NCBI RefSeq assembly: GCF_000717875.1 | Contig: NZ_JOCT01000011.1 | Location: 456,668-520,667 of the forward strand | Direction of reading: 5' to 3' | Source: Streptomyces sp. NRRL S-455 | GTDB taxonomy: Bacteria > Actinomycetota > Actinomycetes > Streptomycetales > Streptomycetaceae | DNA length: 64,000 bases | Part shown: positions 48,038 to 56,790 of the stretch, one piece after another | Numbering within the stretch: the stretch's first letter is position 1 | Layout: each line of letters opens with the position of its first letter | Position numbers and translations under genes: made by a program | Notes under the pieces: model-generated | The model's database searches: none | What the model was told of the DNA's origin: nothing | Seen by the model: the letters and a program-made list of their open reading frames with translations, nothing else

Positions 48038-49051
48038 ATGAGCTACAACCAGCCGGGCCCGTACGGCGGGCAGCCCCAGCAGCCCGGTCCGTACGGCCAG
48101 CCCGGTCCGTACGGCCAACCGCCGCAGGCACCCCAGCCCGGCTATGGCTACCCCCAGCAGGCCCCTCCGCCCCAGCCGGGTTACGGCTACCCCCAGCAGG
48201 CCCCTCCGCCCCAGCCCGGCTACGGCCACACCCAGCAGGCCCCGCAGGGCGCCCCGGTCCAGCCGGGCCCCTACGGTCAGCAGCCTCCGTACGGTCAGCA
48301 GCCGCAGCCGCCTTACGGCCAGCAGCCCCAGTACGGCGTGCCCCAGCCGCCCGCTCCGGGCGGCGGCAAGAAGAAGACGGGCATCATCATCGGCGCGGTC
48401 GCGGTGGTCGCCGCCCTCGGTGTCGGGGTGTTCTTCGCGATCGGCGGAGGCAGAGGCGGAAGCGGCGGCGGTCTCGAGGACGACGGGCCGCACAAGCTGA
48501 CGACGCCGGCGACCGTGCTCAGCGAGTACAAGCGCACCTCGAAGGACGGAGCGACCGCCGGCAGCGACTCGACGTCGGAGCTGGAGAAGAGCGGCGTCAA
48601 GAACGCCAAGTCCGTGGCGGGCCTCTACAACACGGTGGACCTGAGCGACTTCGACCCCGATGATCCGTCGTCCGCGGCGAAGCTGGGGACGGCCAAGACT
48701 CTTTCCCTGGCCGGCGCCTACGGCGAGATCTCCGACCCGGAGGCGACGCTGGACCTGTTCTTCGCCAACTTCGAGAAGGCGGCCGAGAAGGAGTCCGCCA
48801 CCGGGTCCGGCAAGCCCGACCTGGTCGGTGAGCCCGAGGCGGCCGACCTCGACGGCGCGGTCATGAAGTGCCAGTCGGTCAAGGCACCGGATCTGCTGAC
48901 CAAGAAGGAGAAGACCAACTGGTTCTGCGCCTGGGCCGACCACAGCACCATCGCCATCGTGTCGCCGGGTGACGCGGCGCAGGGCGTCACCAAGGACGTC
49001 GCGGTCGACCTCACCACCAAGATCCGCGAGCAGGTCCGCGTCGCGGCCTGA
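48038..49051 (+). CDS. Membrane protein with Pro/Tyr/Gly repeats and an extracytoplasmic domain
   Basis: 337 residues from the ATG at 48038, preceded by GGAGGGG. The first ~105 residues are a low-complexity QPGPYGQP/GYGYPQQ region built from repeats, including a 39-base unit present about three times (48132-48250). A basic KKK then leads into one membrane helix (TGIIIGAVAVVAALGVGVFF). The ~190-residue outer domain has two cysteines (MKCQSVKA and NWFCAWADHS) that could form a disulfide. Similar architectures are common in actinobacteria and are of unknown function. It is expressed divergently from valS. Confidence 0.88.
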   Translation: MSYNQPGPYGGQPQQPGPYGQPGPYGQPPQAPQPGYGYPQQAPPPQPGYGYPQQAPPPQPGYGHTQQAPQGAPVQPGPYGQQPPYGQQPQPPYGQQPQYGVPQPPAPGGGKKKTGIIIGAVAVVAALGVGVFFAIGGGRGGSGGGLEDDGPHKLTTPATVLSEYKRTSKDGATAGSDSTSELEKSGVKNAKSVAGLYNTVDLSDFDPDDPSSAAKLGTAKTLSLAGAYGEISDPEATLDLFFANFEKAAEKESATGSGKPDLVGEPEAADLDGAVMKCQSVKAPDLLTKKEKTNWFCAWADHSTIAIVSPGDAAQGVTKDVAVDLTTKIREQVRVAA

Positions 49052-49066
49052 CTCCGGCAACGACGA

Positions 49067-49094
49067 AGGCGCCCAGCGGCCGTGCTGGGCGCCT
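49067..49094. terminator. Hairpin between convergent genes (membrane protein and clpX)
   Basis: Perfect 11-base arms AGGCGCCCAGC (49067-49077) and GCTGGGCGCCT (49084-49094), loop of six, between the plus-strand stop at 49051 and the clpX stop at 49111. Probably works in both directions. Confidence 0.7.
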
Positions 49095-49110
49095 CGCGTG
49101 CGACGGGTGA

Positions 49111-50397
49111 CTACGCCGTCTTCTGCTCGCCCGGCCCGCGTCCGCGCGCGTCGCGCGGAATCAGCGTCGGGTTGACGTTCGACTCGACGACGTCCGCCGT
49201 GATGACGACCCGGGCCACGTCCTTGCGGGACGGGACCTCGTACATCACGCCCTGGAGGACCTCCTCCATGATGGCGCGCAGGCCGCGCGCGCCGGTCTGG
49301 CGGAGGATGGCCTGGTCGGCGATGGCTTCGAGGGCCTCGCGCTCGAAGTCCAGCTCCACGCCGTCGAGTTCGAAGAGACGCTGGTACTGCTTCACCAGCG
49401 CGTTGCGCGGCTCGACGAGGATCTGGAGCAGGGCCTCGCGGTCCAGGTTGTGGACCGAGGTGATGACGGGCAGGCGGCCGATGAACTCGGGGATCATGCC
49501 GAACTTGACCAGGTCCTCCGGCATGACCTCCTGGAACTGGTCCTTGGACTCCATCTCGCGCTTGGAGCGGATCTGCGCGCCGAAGCCGATGCCCTTGGCG
49601 CCGGCCCGGGCCTCGATGATCTTCTCAAGGCCGGCGAAGGCACCGCCCACGATGAACAGCACGTTCGTCGTGTCGATCTGGATGAACTCCTGGTGGGGGT
49701 GCTTGCGGCCGCCCTGCGGCGGAACCGAGGCGGTGGTGCCCTCCAGGATCTTCAGCAGGGCCTGCTGGACACCCTCGCCGGAGACATCGCGCGTGATCGA
49801 GGGGTTCTCGCTCTTCCTCGCGACCTTGTCGATCTCGTCGATGTAGATGATCCCGGTCTCGGCCTTCTTGACGTCGTAGTCGGCGGCCTGGATCAGCTTG
49901 AGGAGGATGTTCTCGACGTCCTCGCCGACGTACCCCGCCTCCGTCAGCGCCGTGGCGTCGGCGATCGCGAAGGGGACGTTCAGCATGCGCGCGAGGGTCT
50001 GCGCCAGGAGGGTCTTGCCGGAGCCCGTGGGCCCGAGGAGGAGGATGTTGGACTTCGCCAACTCGATGGCGTCGTCACGGCCGTTCGCCCCGCCGTTCTC
50101 GCCGGCCTGGACGCGCTTGTAGTGGTTGTACACCGCCACGGAGAGGGCCTTCTTGGCGGCCTCCTGGCCGACCACGTAGCCCTCGAGGAACTCGTAGATC
50201 TCGCGCGGCTTCGGAAGTTCCTCCCAGCGGACCTCACTGGTCTCCGCGAGCTCTTCCTCGATGATCTCGTTGCAGAGATCGATGCACTCGTCGCAGATGT
50301 ACACACCGGGCCCTGCGATGAGCTTCTTGACCTGCTTCTGGCTCTTGCCGCAGAACGAGCACTTGAGCAGATCGCCGCCGTCACCGATGCGTGCCAC
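49111..50397 (-). CDS. clpX: ClpX, ATPase subunit of ClpXP protease
   Basis: 428 residues. Unfolds tagged proteins and feeds them to ClpP. The N-terminal zinc finger has [13 protein letters not shown] and [10 protein letters not shown]. The AAA+ core shows Walker [21 protein letters not shown], Walker [15 protein letters not shown], the sensor region, and the ClpP-docking loop [11 protein letters not shown] (IGF). The GTG start gives the usual N-terminus. It follows clpP1-clpP2 on the same strand, but a 180-base gap containing a strong hairpin and a candidate ClgR site suggests its own control. Confidence 0.99.
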   Translation of the reverse strand: MARIGDGGDLLKCSFCGKSQKQVKKLIAGPGVYICDECIDLCNEIIEEELAETSEVRWEELPKPREIYEFLEGYVVGQEAAKKALSVAVYNHYKRVQAGENGGANGRDDAIELAKSNILLLGPTGSGKTLLAQTLARMLNVPFAIADATALTEAGYVGEDVENILLKLIQAADYDVKKAETGIIYIDEIDKVARKSENPSITRDVSGEGVQQALLKILEGTTASVPPQGGRKHPHQEFIQIDTTNVLFIVGGAFAGLEKIIEARAGAKGIGFGAQIRSKREMESKDQFQEVMPEDLVKFGMIPEFIGRLPVITSVHNLDREALLQILVEPRNALVKQYQRLFELDGVELDFEREALEAIADQAILRQTGARGLRAIMEEVLQGVMYEVPSRKDVARVVITADVVESNVNPTLIPRDARGRGPGEQKTA

Positions 50398-50503
50398 GGT
50401 GTGCTTCCCCTTCGCCTGGGAGACTCCTGGACGCCGACGTCCAAGCGGACTCCTGGTGCTGCCTTATGTCCGACGGTACCTTGCCGGGCCCCCCGTTCGG
50501 GCC

Positions 50504-50555
50504 CCCCTTGGCGCGGTTCGCTTTGTCGTGAACCGGGCCAAACCGTGCCAAGGGG
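50504..50555 (-). terminator. Long hairpin between clpP2 and clpX
   Basis: Fifteen-base arms with one mismatch (CCCCTTGGCGCGGTT at 50504-50518, and 50541-50555), starting about 25 bases past the clpP2 stop. Probably a terminator or attenuator separating clpP1P2 from clpX. The candidate ClgR site below lies within it. Confidence 0.65.
50516..50533. promoter_or_regulatory. Candidate ClgR-type operator upstream of clpX
   Basis: GTTCGC TTTGTC GTGAAC is an 18-base near-palindrome (one mismatch against GTTCGC-N6-GCGAAC), resembling the sites bound by ClgR, the activator of clp and lon genes in Streptomyces. It lies 119-136 bases upstream of the clpX start. It overlaps the hairpin loop, so the symmetry may instead belong to that RNA structure. 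Confidence 0.35.
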
Positions 50556-50579
50556 CGGCAGACGATACAGACTCTCGCC

Positions 50580-51287
50580 TCAGCGCAGGCTCGAGTTGTC
50601 CATCTTCCGGGTGGTGATGATCTGGTCGATCAGGCCGTAGCTCAGCGCGTCCTCGGCCGTGAGGATCTTGTCGCGCTCGATGTCGTCGCGGATCTTCTCG
50701 ACCGGCGTGGTGGAGTGCTTGGCCAGCATCTCCTCCAGCTGCGTACGCATCCGGAGGATCTCGTTGGCGGCGATCTCCAGGTCGGACACCTGACCGCGGC
50801 CGGTCTCGCTGTACGGCTGGTGGATCAGCACACGCGCGTTCGGCAGGGCCATGCGCTTGCCCGGCGTACCGGCGGCCAGCAGGACGGCGGCCGCGGAGGC
50901 CGCCTGGCCCATGCAGACCGTCTGGATGTCCGGCTTCACGTACTGCATGGTGTCGTAGATCGCGGTGAGCGCCGTGAAGGAGCCGCCGGGGCTGTTGATG
51001 TAGACCGAGATGTCACGGTCGGGGTCCATCGACTCCAGGCACAGCAGCTGCGCCATGACGTCGTTGGCGGAGGCGTCATCGATCTGGACGCCGAGGAAGA
51101 TCACGCGCTCCTCGAAGAGCTTCGCGTACGGGTCGTACTCGCGGATGCCCTGCGAGGTGCGCTCGACGAAGCGCGGGATGACGTAGCGGGACTCGGCCTG
51201 CGGACCGGTGTAGCGGCCCTGCGAAGCGCTCATGTCCTGCACGGCGTGCATACGGTCGTAGATCCCGCTGCCGGGGAACTGGTTCAC
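50580..51287 (-). CDS. clpP2: ClpP proteolytic subunit (ClpP2)
   Basis: 235 residues. Serine peptidase subunit. The catalytic Ser is in [17 protein letters not shown], the His in [11 protein letters not shown], and the Asp in the region [19 protein letters not shown]. The ~40-residue N-terminal extension (with [14 protein letters not shown]) is typical of the second ClpP of actinobacteria. It lies 109 bases after clpP1 on the same strand, and the two normally form a mixed ClpP1P2 barrel. The GQAAS in place of GMAAS separates it from ClpP1. Confidence 0.98.
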   Translation of the reverse strand: MNQFPGSGIYDRMHAVQDMSASQGRYTGPQAESRYVIPRFVERTSQGIREYDPYAKLFEERVIFLGVQIDDASANDVMAQLLCLESMDPDRDISVYINSPGGSFTALTAIYDTMQYVKPDIQTVCMGQAASAAAVLLAAGTPGKRMALPNARVLIHQPYSETGRGQVSDLEIAANEILRMRTQLEEMLAKHSTTPVEKIRDDIERDKILTAEDALSYGLIDQIITTRKMDNSSLR

Positions 51288-51396
51288 GGTGTCTCCTGAA
51301 AGGGGCTGAGGCGGTCGGCTGGGGCTGCTGGGGGGTCCTGGGCCCGCGCGGGGCCAGGCGGGTTCCTACGGGGCTTCTGGAGCCTCGTGGGACCGG

Positions 51397-52014
51397 TCAG
51401 GCCCCGGTGCCGCCGCCGCCCGGCATACCGGCGGCCGTCGGGATCACGTCGTCGATGAGGCCGTACTCCTTGGCCTCGAAGGCGTCGAACCAGCGGTCGC
51501 GGTCCGAGTCGCGGGTGATCTGCTCGACCGTCTGGCCGGTGTGCTGAGCGGTGAGCTCGGCCATGCGCTTCTTGGTGTGCAGCAGCCGCTCGGCGTGGAT
51601 CTTGATGTCCGAGGCCGAGCCGGCCAGGCCGGCGGAGGGCTGGTGGATCAGAATCTCGGCGTTCGGCAGCGCGAAGCGCTTGCCGGGGGTGCCCGCACTG
51701 AGCAGGAACTGGCCCATGGAAGCCGCCAGGCCCATGGCGATGGTCACCACGTCGTTCTTGATGAACTGCATGGTGTCGTAGATCGCCATGCCGGCCGTGA
51801 TGGAGCCGCCGGGGCTGTTGATGTACAGGTAGATGTCCTTGTCCGGGTCGGCGGCAAGGAGCAGCAGCTGTGCGGTGATCTTGTTCGCGATGTCGTCGTC
51901 GACCGGCTGGCCGAGGAAGATGATCCGCTCGTTGAGCAGCCGGTTGTAGACCTGGTCGCCGAGGCCACCACCGATGGAAGGCTCGCCGGCGGCGGAGGGC
52001 ATCAGATTCGTCAC
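51397..52014 (-). CDS. clpP1: ClpP proteolytic subunit (ClpP1)
   Basis: 205 residues from the GTG at 52014, chosen for AGGTGG five bases upstream; a longer frame and an ATG at 52002 are alternatives. Catalytic Ser in [17 protein letters not shown], His in [14 protein letters not shown], Asp in [18 protein letters not shown]. It is first in the clpP1-clpP2 unit. Streptomyces ClpP1 affects differentiation, and its operon is activated by ClgR; a candidate site lies about 140-155 bases upstream. The C-terminus ends in a Gly-rich tail. Confidence 0.98.
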   Translation of the reverse strand: MTNLMPSAAGEPSIGGGLGDQVYNRLLNERIIFLGQPVDDDIANKITAQLLLLAADPDKDIYLYINSPGGSITAGMAIYDTMQFIKNDVVTIAMGLAASMGQFLLSAGTPGKRFALPNAEILIHQPSAGLAGSASDIKIHAERLLHTKKRMAELTAQHTGQTVEQITRDSDRDRWFDAFEAKEYGLIDDVIPTAAGMPGGGGTGA

Positions 52015-52154
52015 GTATCCACCTGCTCGTCTTACGACGGCGCCGGGCCGTCTCACGTTTCCCTGCGGGGCTGGGAGCCGTCGGGGACTCCACTGCCCTC
52101 GTATTCATGGACCCTAACGCGCGGGTCCCTTCGGGGAATCCCGGAGACGGGAGT

Positions 52155-52168
52155 GTTCGCCGGGGGCG
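52155..52168. promoter_or_regulatory. Candidate ClgR site upstream of clpP1
   Basis: GTTCGC-CGGGG-GCG matches the GTTCGC-N5-GCG pattern recalled for ClgR binding sites in Streptomyces, in the region 141-154 bases upstream of the clpP1 start, where activation of the clpP1P2 operon is expected. Confidence 0.5.
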
Positions 52169-52254
52169 TAGCGCGGTGGGCTCCGCCGGTGGGGCCCGTG
52201 CGGTCTCGCCGGGGCGCTTCGGAGATCGCCGGGCTGCGGGTGTGTGGGGGCTTG

Positions 52255-52275
52255 TCGCGCAGTTCCCCGCGCCCC
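52255..52275 (+). repeat. Dispersed Streptomyces intergenic repeat, copy 2
   Basis: Identical over 21 bases to 45197-45217 and in the same orientation, again between genes (clpP1 upstream and the tig end). Preceded by TGTGTGGGGGCTTG, similar to the flank of copy 1. Confidence 0.6.
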
Positions 52276-52304
52276 GTGAGGTCGGCCGCCCTCAGGTACG
52301 GCAA

Positions 52305-52334
52305 GAGGGCCCGGGGGCGTACCCCAGGGCCCTC
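52305..52334 (-). terminator. Hairpin terminator of tig
   Basis: Arms GAGGGCCC (52305-52312) and GGGCCCTC (52327-52334) plus an inner GGGG/CCCC stem and the loop CGTA, 25 bases past the tig stop on the minus strand. Confidence 0.7.
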
Positions 52335-52359
52335 CTCACGCACTCACCGGTGCCGGGGC

Positions 52360-53739
52360 TCAGCCCTCGGTCTTCTCCTCGGCAGAGGCCTCCGTGACCT
52401 CGGCCTCGGCGGTCTCGGTCTCGTCCTCTTCGTCGTCGAGGTCGATGACCTCGCCGTTGGTGTCCTTGACCGTGGCCTTCTCGACCACGACGGCCAGGGC
52501 CTTGCCGCGGGCGACCTCGCCGACCAGGAGCGGCACCTGGCCGCCCTCGACGACCGCCTGGGCGAACTGGTCGGGGGACATGCCGGAGGAAGCGGCGCGG
52601 CGCATGAGGTGCTCGGTGAGCTCCTCCTGGTTGACGTTGAGCTTCTCCTGCTTGACCAGCTCGTCGAGCACGAACTGGGTCTTGATGCCCTTGACCGCGG
52701 CCTCACGGGTCTCGGTCTCGAACTCCTCCTCGCTCTTGCCCTGGATCTCCAGGTACTTCGCGAGGTCGAGGCCCATCTGGCCGAGCTGGTGGTGCTCCAG
52801 GTTGTGCTTGCGGGTGTTGACCTCGTCCTCGAGCAGCTTCTCGGGGACCGGGACCTCGACCAGCTCGAGCAGCTTCTCCAGGACGCGCTCCTGGGCCTGC
52901 GTGGCCTGGTCGTACTGCTTCATGTTCTCCAGGCGCTTGCGGCTGTCGGCGCGCAGCTCCTCGATGGTGTCGAACTCGGAGGCGAGCTGCGCGAACTCGT
53001 CGTCCAGCTCGGGCAGTTCACGCTTGGCGACCTGGCTCACCTTGACGGTGACCTCGGCCTCCTTGCCGGCCGCCGAGCCACCCTTGAGCTCGGAGGTGAA
53101 GGTGGCCTCGCCACCGGCCTCCAGGCCCTTCACGGCGTCGTCGATGCCGTCCAGCAGCTCGCCGGAGCCGATGGTGTACGAGACGCCGTTCGCGACGCCG
53201 TCCTCGAGGACCTCGCCGTCGACCTTGGCCTCCAGGTCGATCGTCACGACGTCGCCGTCCTCGGCGGCGCGCTCGACCGGGGTGGTGGAGGCGAAGCGCT
53301 CGCGCAGCTCCTCGACGGCCTTGTCGACGTCCTCGTCGGTGACCTCGACCGCGTCGACCTCGACCTCGATGCCGGAGAAGTCCGGGATCTCGATGGCCGG
53401 GCGGATGTCGACCTCGGCGGTGAAGTTCAGCGTCTCGCCGTCCTTCAGCTCCGTGATGTCGACCTCGGGCTGGCCCAGCACGCTGAGCTCGGCCTCGTTG
53501 ACCGCGTCGGTGTAGAACTTGGGCAGCGCGTCGTTGACGGCCTCCTCCAGCACCGCACCGCGGCCGAACCGCTGGTCGATGACCCGGGCCGGGACCTTGC
53601 CCTTGCGGAAGCCCTTCACCGTGACCTGCTGGTTGATCTTCTTGTACGCCGCGTCGAGGCTGTCCTTGAGCTCCTCGAAGGGCACCTCGACAGTGAGCCG
53701 AACCCGAGTCGGGTTCAGGGTCTCCACGGCGCTCTTCAC
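52360..53739 (-). CDS. tig: Trigger factor, ribosome-associated chaperone
   Basis: 459 residues from the GTG at 53739, fixed by AAGGAGA seven bases upstream. The N-terminal ribosome-binding domain carries the signature [12 protein letters not shown] (about 44-55). The PPIase domain follows ([17 protein letters not shown]), then the helical chaperone arms. The C-terminal ~40 residues are strongly acidic ([16 protein letters not shown]), usual in actinobacteria. Trigger factor meets nascent chains at the exit tunnel, and its position before clpP1P2-clpX is widely conserved. Confidence 0.98.
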   Translation of the reverse strand: MKSAVETLNPTRVRLTVEVPFEELKDSLDAAYKKINQQVTVKGFRKGKVPARVIDQRFGRGAVLEEAVNDALPKFYTDAVNEAELSVLGQPEVDITELKDGETLNFTAEVDIRPAIEIPDFSGIEVEVDAVEVTDEDVDKAVEELRERFASTTPVERAAEDGDVVTIDLEAKVDGEVLEDGVANGVSYTIGSGELLDGIDDAVKGLEAGGEATFTSELKGGSAAGKEAEVTVKVSQVAKRELPELDDEFAQLASEFDTIEELRADSRKRLENMKQYDQATQAQERVLEKLLELVEVPVPEKLLEDEVNTRKHNLEHHQLGQMGLDLAKYLEIQGKSEEEFETETREAAVKGIKTQFVLDELVKQEKLNVNQEELTEHLMRRAASSGMSPDQFAQAVVEGGQVPLLVGEVARGKALAVVVEKATVKDTNGEVIDLDDEEDETETAEAEVTEASAEEKTEG

Positions 53740-53935
53740 GGTTCGGTCTCCTTGTGGCTGACTTCTTGGTTTCTGCCGGGGCCAGAGCGGCCCGGCGGAT
53801 GCTGCCGCCCGGAGAACTTCAGACGCTGAGACACACGGGCGTGCAGCTTGCATAGTAACGGCAGCGACTACACCGCCCAAAAGGCGATCACCTGCGTGAC
53901 CGGAGGGCGATCACGCTAGGTGATCGGGTGGCTGG

Positions 53936-54009
53936 TCGGGGTGGCGGGATTTGAACCCACGGCCTTCCGCTCCCAAAGCGGACGCGCTACCAAGCTGCGC
54001 CACACCCCG
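53936..54009 (-). tRNA. tRNA-Pro (anticodon UGG)
   Basis: 74 bases. Acceptor CGGGGTG (54009-54003) pairs with CACCCCG, discriminator A. The D arm GCGCAGCTTGGTAGCGC, the anticodon arm CCGC-TTTGGGA-GCGG giving anticodon TGG, and the T arm GTGGGTTCAAATCCC are all present. CCA is not encoded. Confidence 0.97.
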
Positions 54010-54173
54010 TCTGGTGCGACACGTAGGGTACATGCCCACGAGCAGCGCGGCCTCCGCATTCCGTCCGCGCCACCGCCGCGTCGGCCCGGGCGGGAATGCG
54101 GTGTGCGGCGAAGGGGTCCTACCCGCTACGATGCCTTCTGTGCCGCGGTCACCCGACCTGCGGCGCGTGCTGT

Positions 54174-54244
54174 GCGGGCGTAGCTCAATGGTAGAGCCCT
54201 AGTCTTCCAAACTAGCTACGCGGGTTCGATTCCCGTCGCCCGCT
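54174..54244 (+). tRNA. tRNA-Gly (anticodon UCC)
   Basis: 71 bases. Acceptor GCGGGCG pairs with CGCCCGC, discriminator T. The D arm is short (GCTCAATGGTAGAGC). The anticodon arm CTAGT-CTTCCAA-ACTAG gives anticodon TCC. The T arm is CGGGTTCGATTCCCG. CCA is not encoded. Confidence 0.97.
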
Positions 54245-54767
54245 CTGAACGGCTCAGGGCCAGGTCAGAGGGTCATTCCTCGGCCTGGCCCTGATCGTTT
54301 TACAGGGGGCGTGTTCAGGCCGGGGTGTCCCCCGCGCGCCCCTCCGGCTCTTGATCTTGCCTCCGTCTGGGGCTTGCGACCCGCGCTCGCGTGCTGACAG
54401 ATCAGCGCGGTCCGGGCGGTGCCGTGGGCCAGAGCACGTGCCGGTTCGTTCCGCCTTGTGGGTGGCCGTCCCCCGGGGCGATGGGGCACCTCCCACGCCT
54501 TACGGGCTGCCCGCGTACCGGACGTGCGCGACCTTGATCGCGATGCGTCGGCCGGAGGCCGAACGTGCCGGGTGATCACGCCCATGCCGCCGGAGCCTGG
54601 GCGGTCCTCGAAGTGGCACCCGCGCACCTGCGCCGGGTCGGAGTCGCGCGGCGCCATCCCCATAGGCTCCCCCGGTCACGGGCCGCATCTGTCGTCGGGC
54701 GGAGCGTGTCCGCCCGTGCCGGAGACCCTTGGCGCGGGGCTCGGGAGGGGGCCGTGCGGGGTCCCGG
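54245..54767. other. Gene-poor region containing a kinase remnant
   Basis: About 520 bases between tRNA-Gly and a small membrane protein gene. Apart from the Ser/Thr kinase remnant at about 54500-54667, no intact gene, RNA or strong hairpin was found. A short GGTCAG-type inverted repeat just after the tRNA (AGGGCCAGGTCA ... GGCCTGGCCCT) may end its transcript. Confidence 0.45.
54500..54667 (-). pseudogene. Remnant of a Ser/Thr protein kinase gene (N-terminal end only)
   Basis: On the minus strand, one frame reads MAPRDSDPAQVRGCHFEDRP followed by GSGGMGVIT, which matches the start and glycine-rich loop of actinobacterial kinases. After a one-base frame change the neighbouring frame continues ARSASGRRIAIKVAHVRYAG, including the ATP-binding lysine motif AIK, and then stops. 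Everything after kinase subdomain II is missing. The YRLLG segment expected before the loop is degraded to CHFED. Clearly non-functional; boundaries are approximate. Confidence 0.65.
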
Positions 54768-54962
54768 TCAGAAGCTGATCGAGTTGATGGTCTCCGCTAT
54801 CGAGTTGAGGAACCGCTGGATGTCGTCGGCCATGCCGGTCGAGGCGAGGAAGAAGCCGAAGAGGACCGCCACGATCGCGGGGCCGGCCTTGATGGAACCG
54901 CCTCTCAGCAACACCACGAGGATGATCGCCAACAGCAGCACCACTGACAGTGAAATGGCCAC
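54768..54962 (-). CDS. Small two-helix membrane protein
   Basis: 64 residues, GTG start without a strong ribosome-binding site. Two hydrophobic helices (about 3-19 and 28-44) separated by the short polar RGGSIKAG, then a helical tail MADDIQRFLNSIAETINSIS. The tidy composition and amphipathic tail argue for a real gene in spite of its size. Function unknown; no motif recognised. Confidence 0.65.
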   Translation of the reverse strand: MAISLSVVLLLAIILVVLLRGGSIKAGPAIVAVLFGFFLASTGMADDIQRFLNSIAETINSISF

Positions 54963-55596
54963 AACTGATCACACACCCTCGGTCGGTCCGCTCTCCCGGC
55001 CCGGAGGCGCGCCCGCGCACCCCCGCCAGAACCATCGTGCCACCAACCCGGCCCCGCTATGCGGCCGGTGACCCATCGGCCACCTCACTTCTGTCCGGAA
55101 CGGCCTGTGTCACCAGGCGCCAACCCGGCGGCGACGCCTCAACGGCAAGGACTCGTACGGCAATTCGATGGGCCACCCGCACAGGGAATTCCTCCCGGTC
55201 GTTTCCGTACCCACACAACGCGTTCGCAGTTAATTCGAATTGAACTCACAGGCTCCTCGACGCCTCCGCGACCAGGCCTCCCACCCCGCGGAGGCGGACA
55301 TTCCACCGTAGTCGCCTGCTGGTCTTATGCACCGCTTAGTCCGGAAGTATGGCGACAAGCAGGGCCCCGGTGGTCGCCGCTGTCCGCCGTCGGGTGATGT
55401 GTTGGCCATCACGCCCACAGTGACGTCAACTTCCCGTTATCCGGGGTACCCAGAGCCAATAGCCAGGATTCACGTCCGGCGTTTTACGAATAGCCGCAGG
55501 GAACGCTAGGGTGCCTCAGATGTTCCACGCTGCCTCGTCCCCCGCACGCGCAGCGAGGTCCCGGATCGTCTCCCCGAGCTCCTGGTGGGAGGGTCT
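54963..55596. other. Gene-free region between divergent genes
   Basis: About 630 bases with lower GC than its surroundings. It separates the minus-strand small membrane protein from the plus-strand acyltransferase, so it must contain their promoters. Short frames on both strands have no ribosome-binding site or family resemblance. No riboswitch, tRNA or repeat was recognised. Confidence 0.45.
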
Positions 55597-56775
55597 GTGA
55601 CGAACTCGCTGCGACCGAACGGCGACCGCAAGGCGCCACTTCCCCCGGCCCGGTCACCGGCCGACGGAGTGCCGAGCCCGCGTTCGCCGCACAGCCCCCA
55701 GAAGAAGCAGAACGGCAAGCAGCGCGACGCGTTCTTCGACAACGCCAAGTACCTGGCGATCGCGCTCGTGGCCATGGGCCACGCCTGGGAGCCGCTCAAG
55801 GGCGACAGCCGGGTACTCGAGGCCGCGTACCAGGTCGTCTACGCGTTCCACATGCCGGCGTTCATCATCATCTCCGGCTACTTCTCCCGCAGTTTCGACA
55901 TGCGGCCCGACCGGCTGAAGCGCCTGATCACGGGCGTCGCCGTGCCGTACATCATCTTCGAGACGGCCTACCCGCTCTTCAAGCGCTGGATCGACGAGGA
56001 CCCGGGGCAGGACATCAGCCTCCTCGACCCCTGGTACCTGACCTGGTTCCTGGTCGCGCTGTTCGTCTGGCGGATGACCACCCCCATCTGGAAGATGGCG
56101 CGCTGGCCGCTGCCGCTCGCGCTCGGCATCGCCATGGTGGCTTCCGTCAGCCCGGAGATCGGGGACGACCTGGACCTCCAGCGCGTCCTGCAGTTCCTTC
56201 CGTTCTTCGTGCTGGGCCTGTCGATGAAGCCCGAGCACTTCCACATGGTGCGCCGCCGTTCGGTGCGGATCGCCTCGGTGCCCGTGTTCGCGGCCGCGCT
56301 GGCCTTCAGCTGGTGGGCGGCGCCCCGCATGAACACCGCGTGGTTCTACCACCGGGACGCCGCCCAGGAGCTCGGCGCGCCGTGGTGGACCGGCCCGGTC
56401 ATGGTGCTCGCCATGTTCGGCTGCTCCCTGGTGCTGACCGCCTGCTTCTTCGCCTGGGTGCCGCGTCGCCACATGTGGTTCACCGCGCTCGGCGCCGGCA
56501 CCCTCTACGGCTACCTGCTGCACGGCTTCCTCGTGAAGGCCGGCGACTACCAGGGCTGGTTCGAGGCGGCCTGGCTGCACAAGCCGGCCGGTGAGATCCT
56601 CGTGACCCTCCTCGCGGCGGCCGTCGTGACCGTCTTGTGCACCAAGCCGGTTCAGCGGATCTTCCGGTTCGCGATGGAGCCGAAGATGGAGTGGGCCTTC
56701 AAGCGGGACGCGGCCGAGCTGGCCCGCGAACGCCAGAGCGCCGAACGGCGCGAGCGCGAGAAGGTCAACGCCTGA
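55597..56775 (+). CDS. Acyltransferase 3 family membrane protein
   Basis: 392 residues from the GTG at 55597, with GGGAGGG just upstream; an in-frame GTG at 55585 lies on that site. A ~45-residue polar start precedes RDAFFDNAKYLAIALVAMGH, typical of the family, with the conserved His in GHAWEP. About ten membrane helices follow (e.g. AFHMPAFIIISGYFSRSF). These enzymes move acyl groups onto sugars or other extracytoplasmic acceptors; OatA-like and fucose 4-O-acetylase-like members are related. The C-terminal ~35 residues are charged and helical. The acceptor is unknown. Confidence 0.9.
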   Translation: MTNSLRPNGDRKAPLPPARSPADGVPSPRSPHSPQKKQNGKQRDAFFDNAKYLAIALVAMGHAWEPLKGDSRVLEAAYQVVYAFHMPAFIIISGYFSRSFDMRPDRLKRLITGVAVPYIIFETAYPLFKRWIDEDPGQDISLLDPWYLTWFLVALFVWRMTTPIWKMARWPLPLALGIAMVASVSPEIGDDLDLQRVLQFLPFFVLGLSMKPEHFHMVRRRSVRIASVPVFAAALAFSWWAAPRMNTAWFYHRDAAQELGAPWWTGPVMVLAMFGCSLVLTACFFAWVPRRHMWFTALGAGTLYGYLLHGFLVKAGDYQGWFEAAWLHKPAGEILVTLLAAAVVTVLCTKPVQRIFRFAMEPKMEWAFKRDAAELARERQSAERREREKVNA

Positions 56776-56790
56776 CCCTCGCAGCGGAAC

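Noticed and set aside
53936..54244. tRNA pair as an integration site with an adjacent mobile element
   Set aside because: No integrase, excisionase or repeated tRNA 3' end was seen nearby.
55230..55509. Possible small genes between the small membrane protein and the acyltransferase
   Set aside because: Both strands give short Arg/Ser/Pro-rich frames without start signals.
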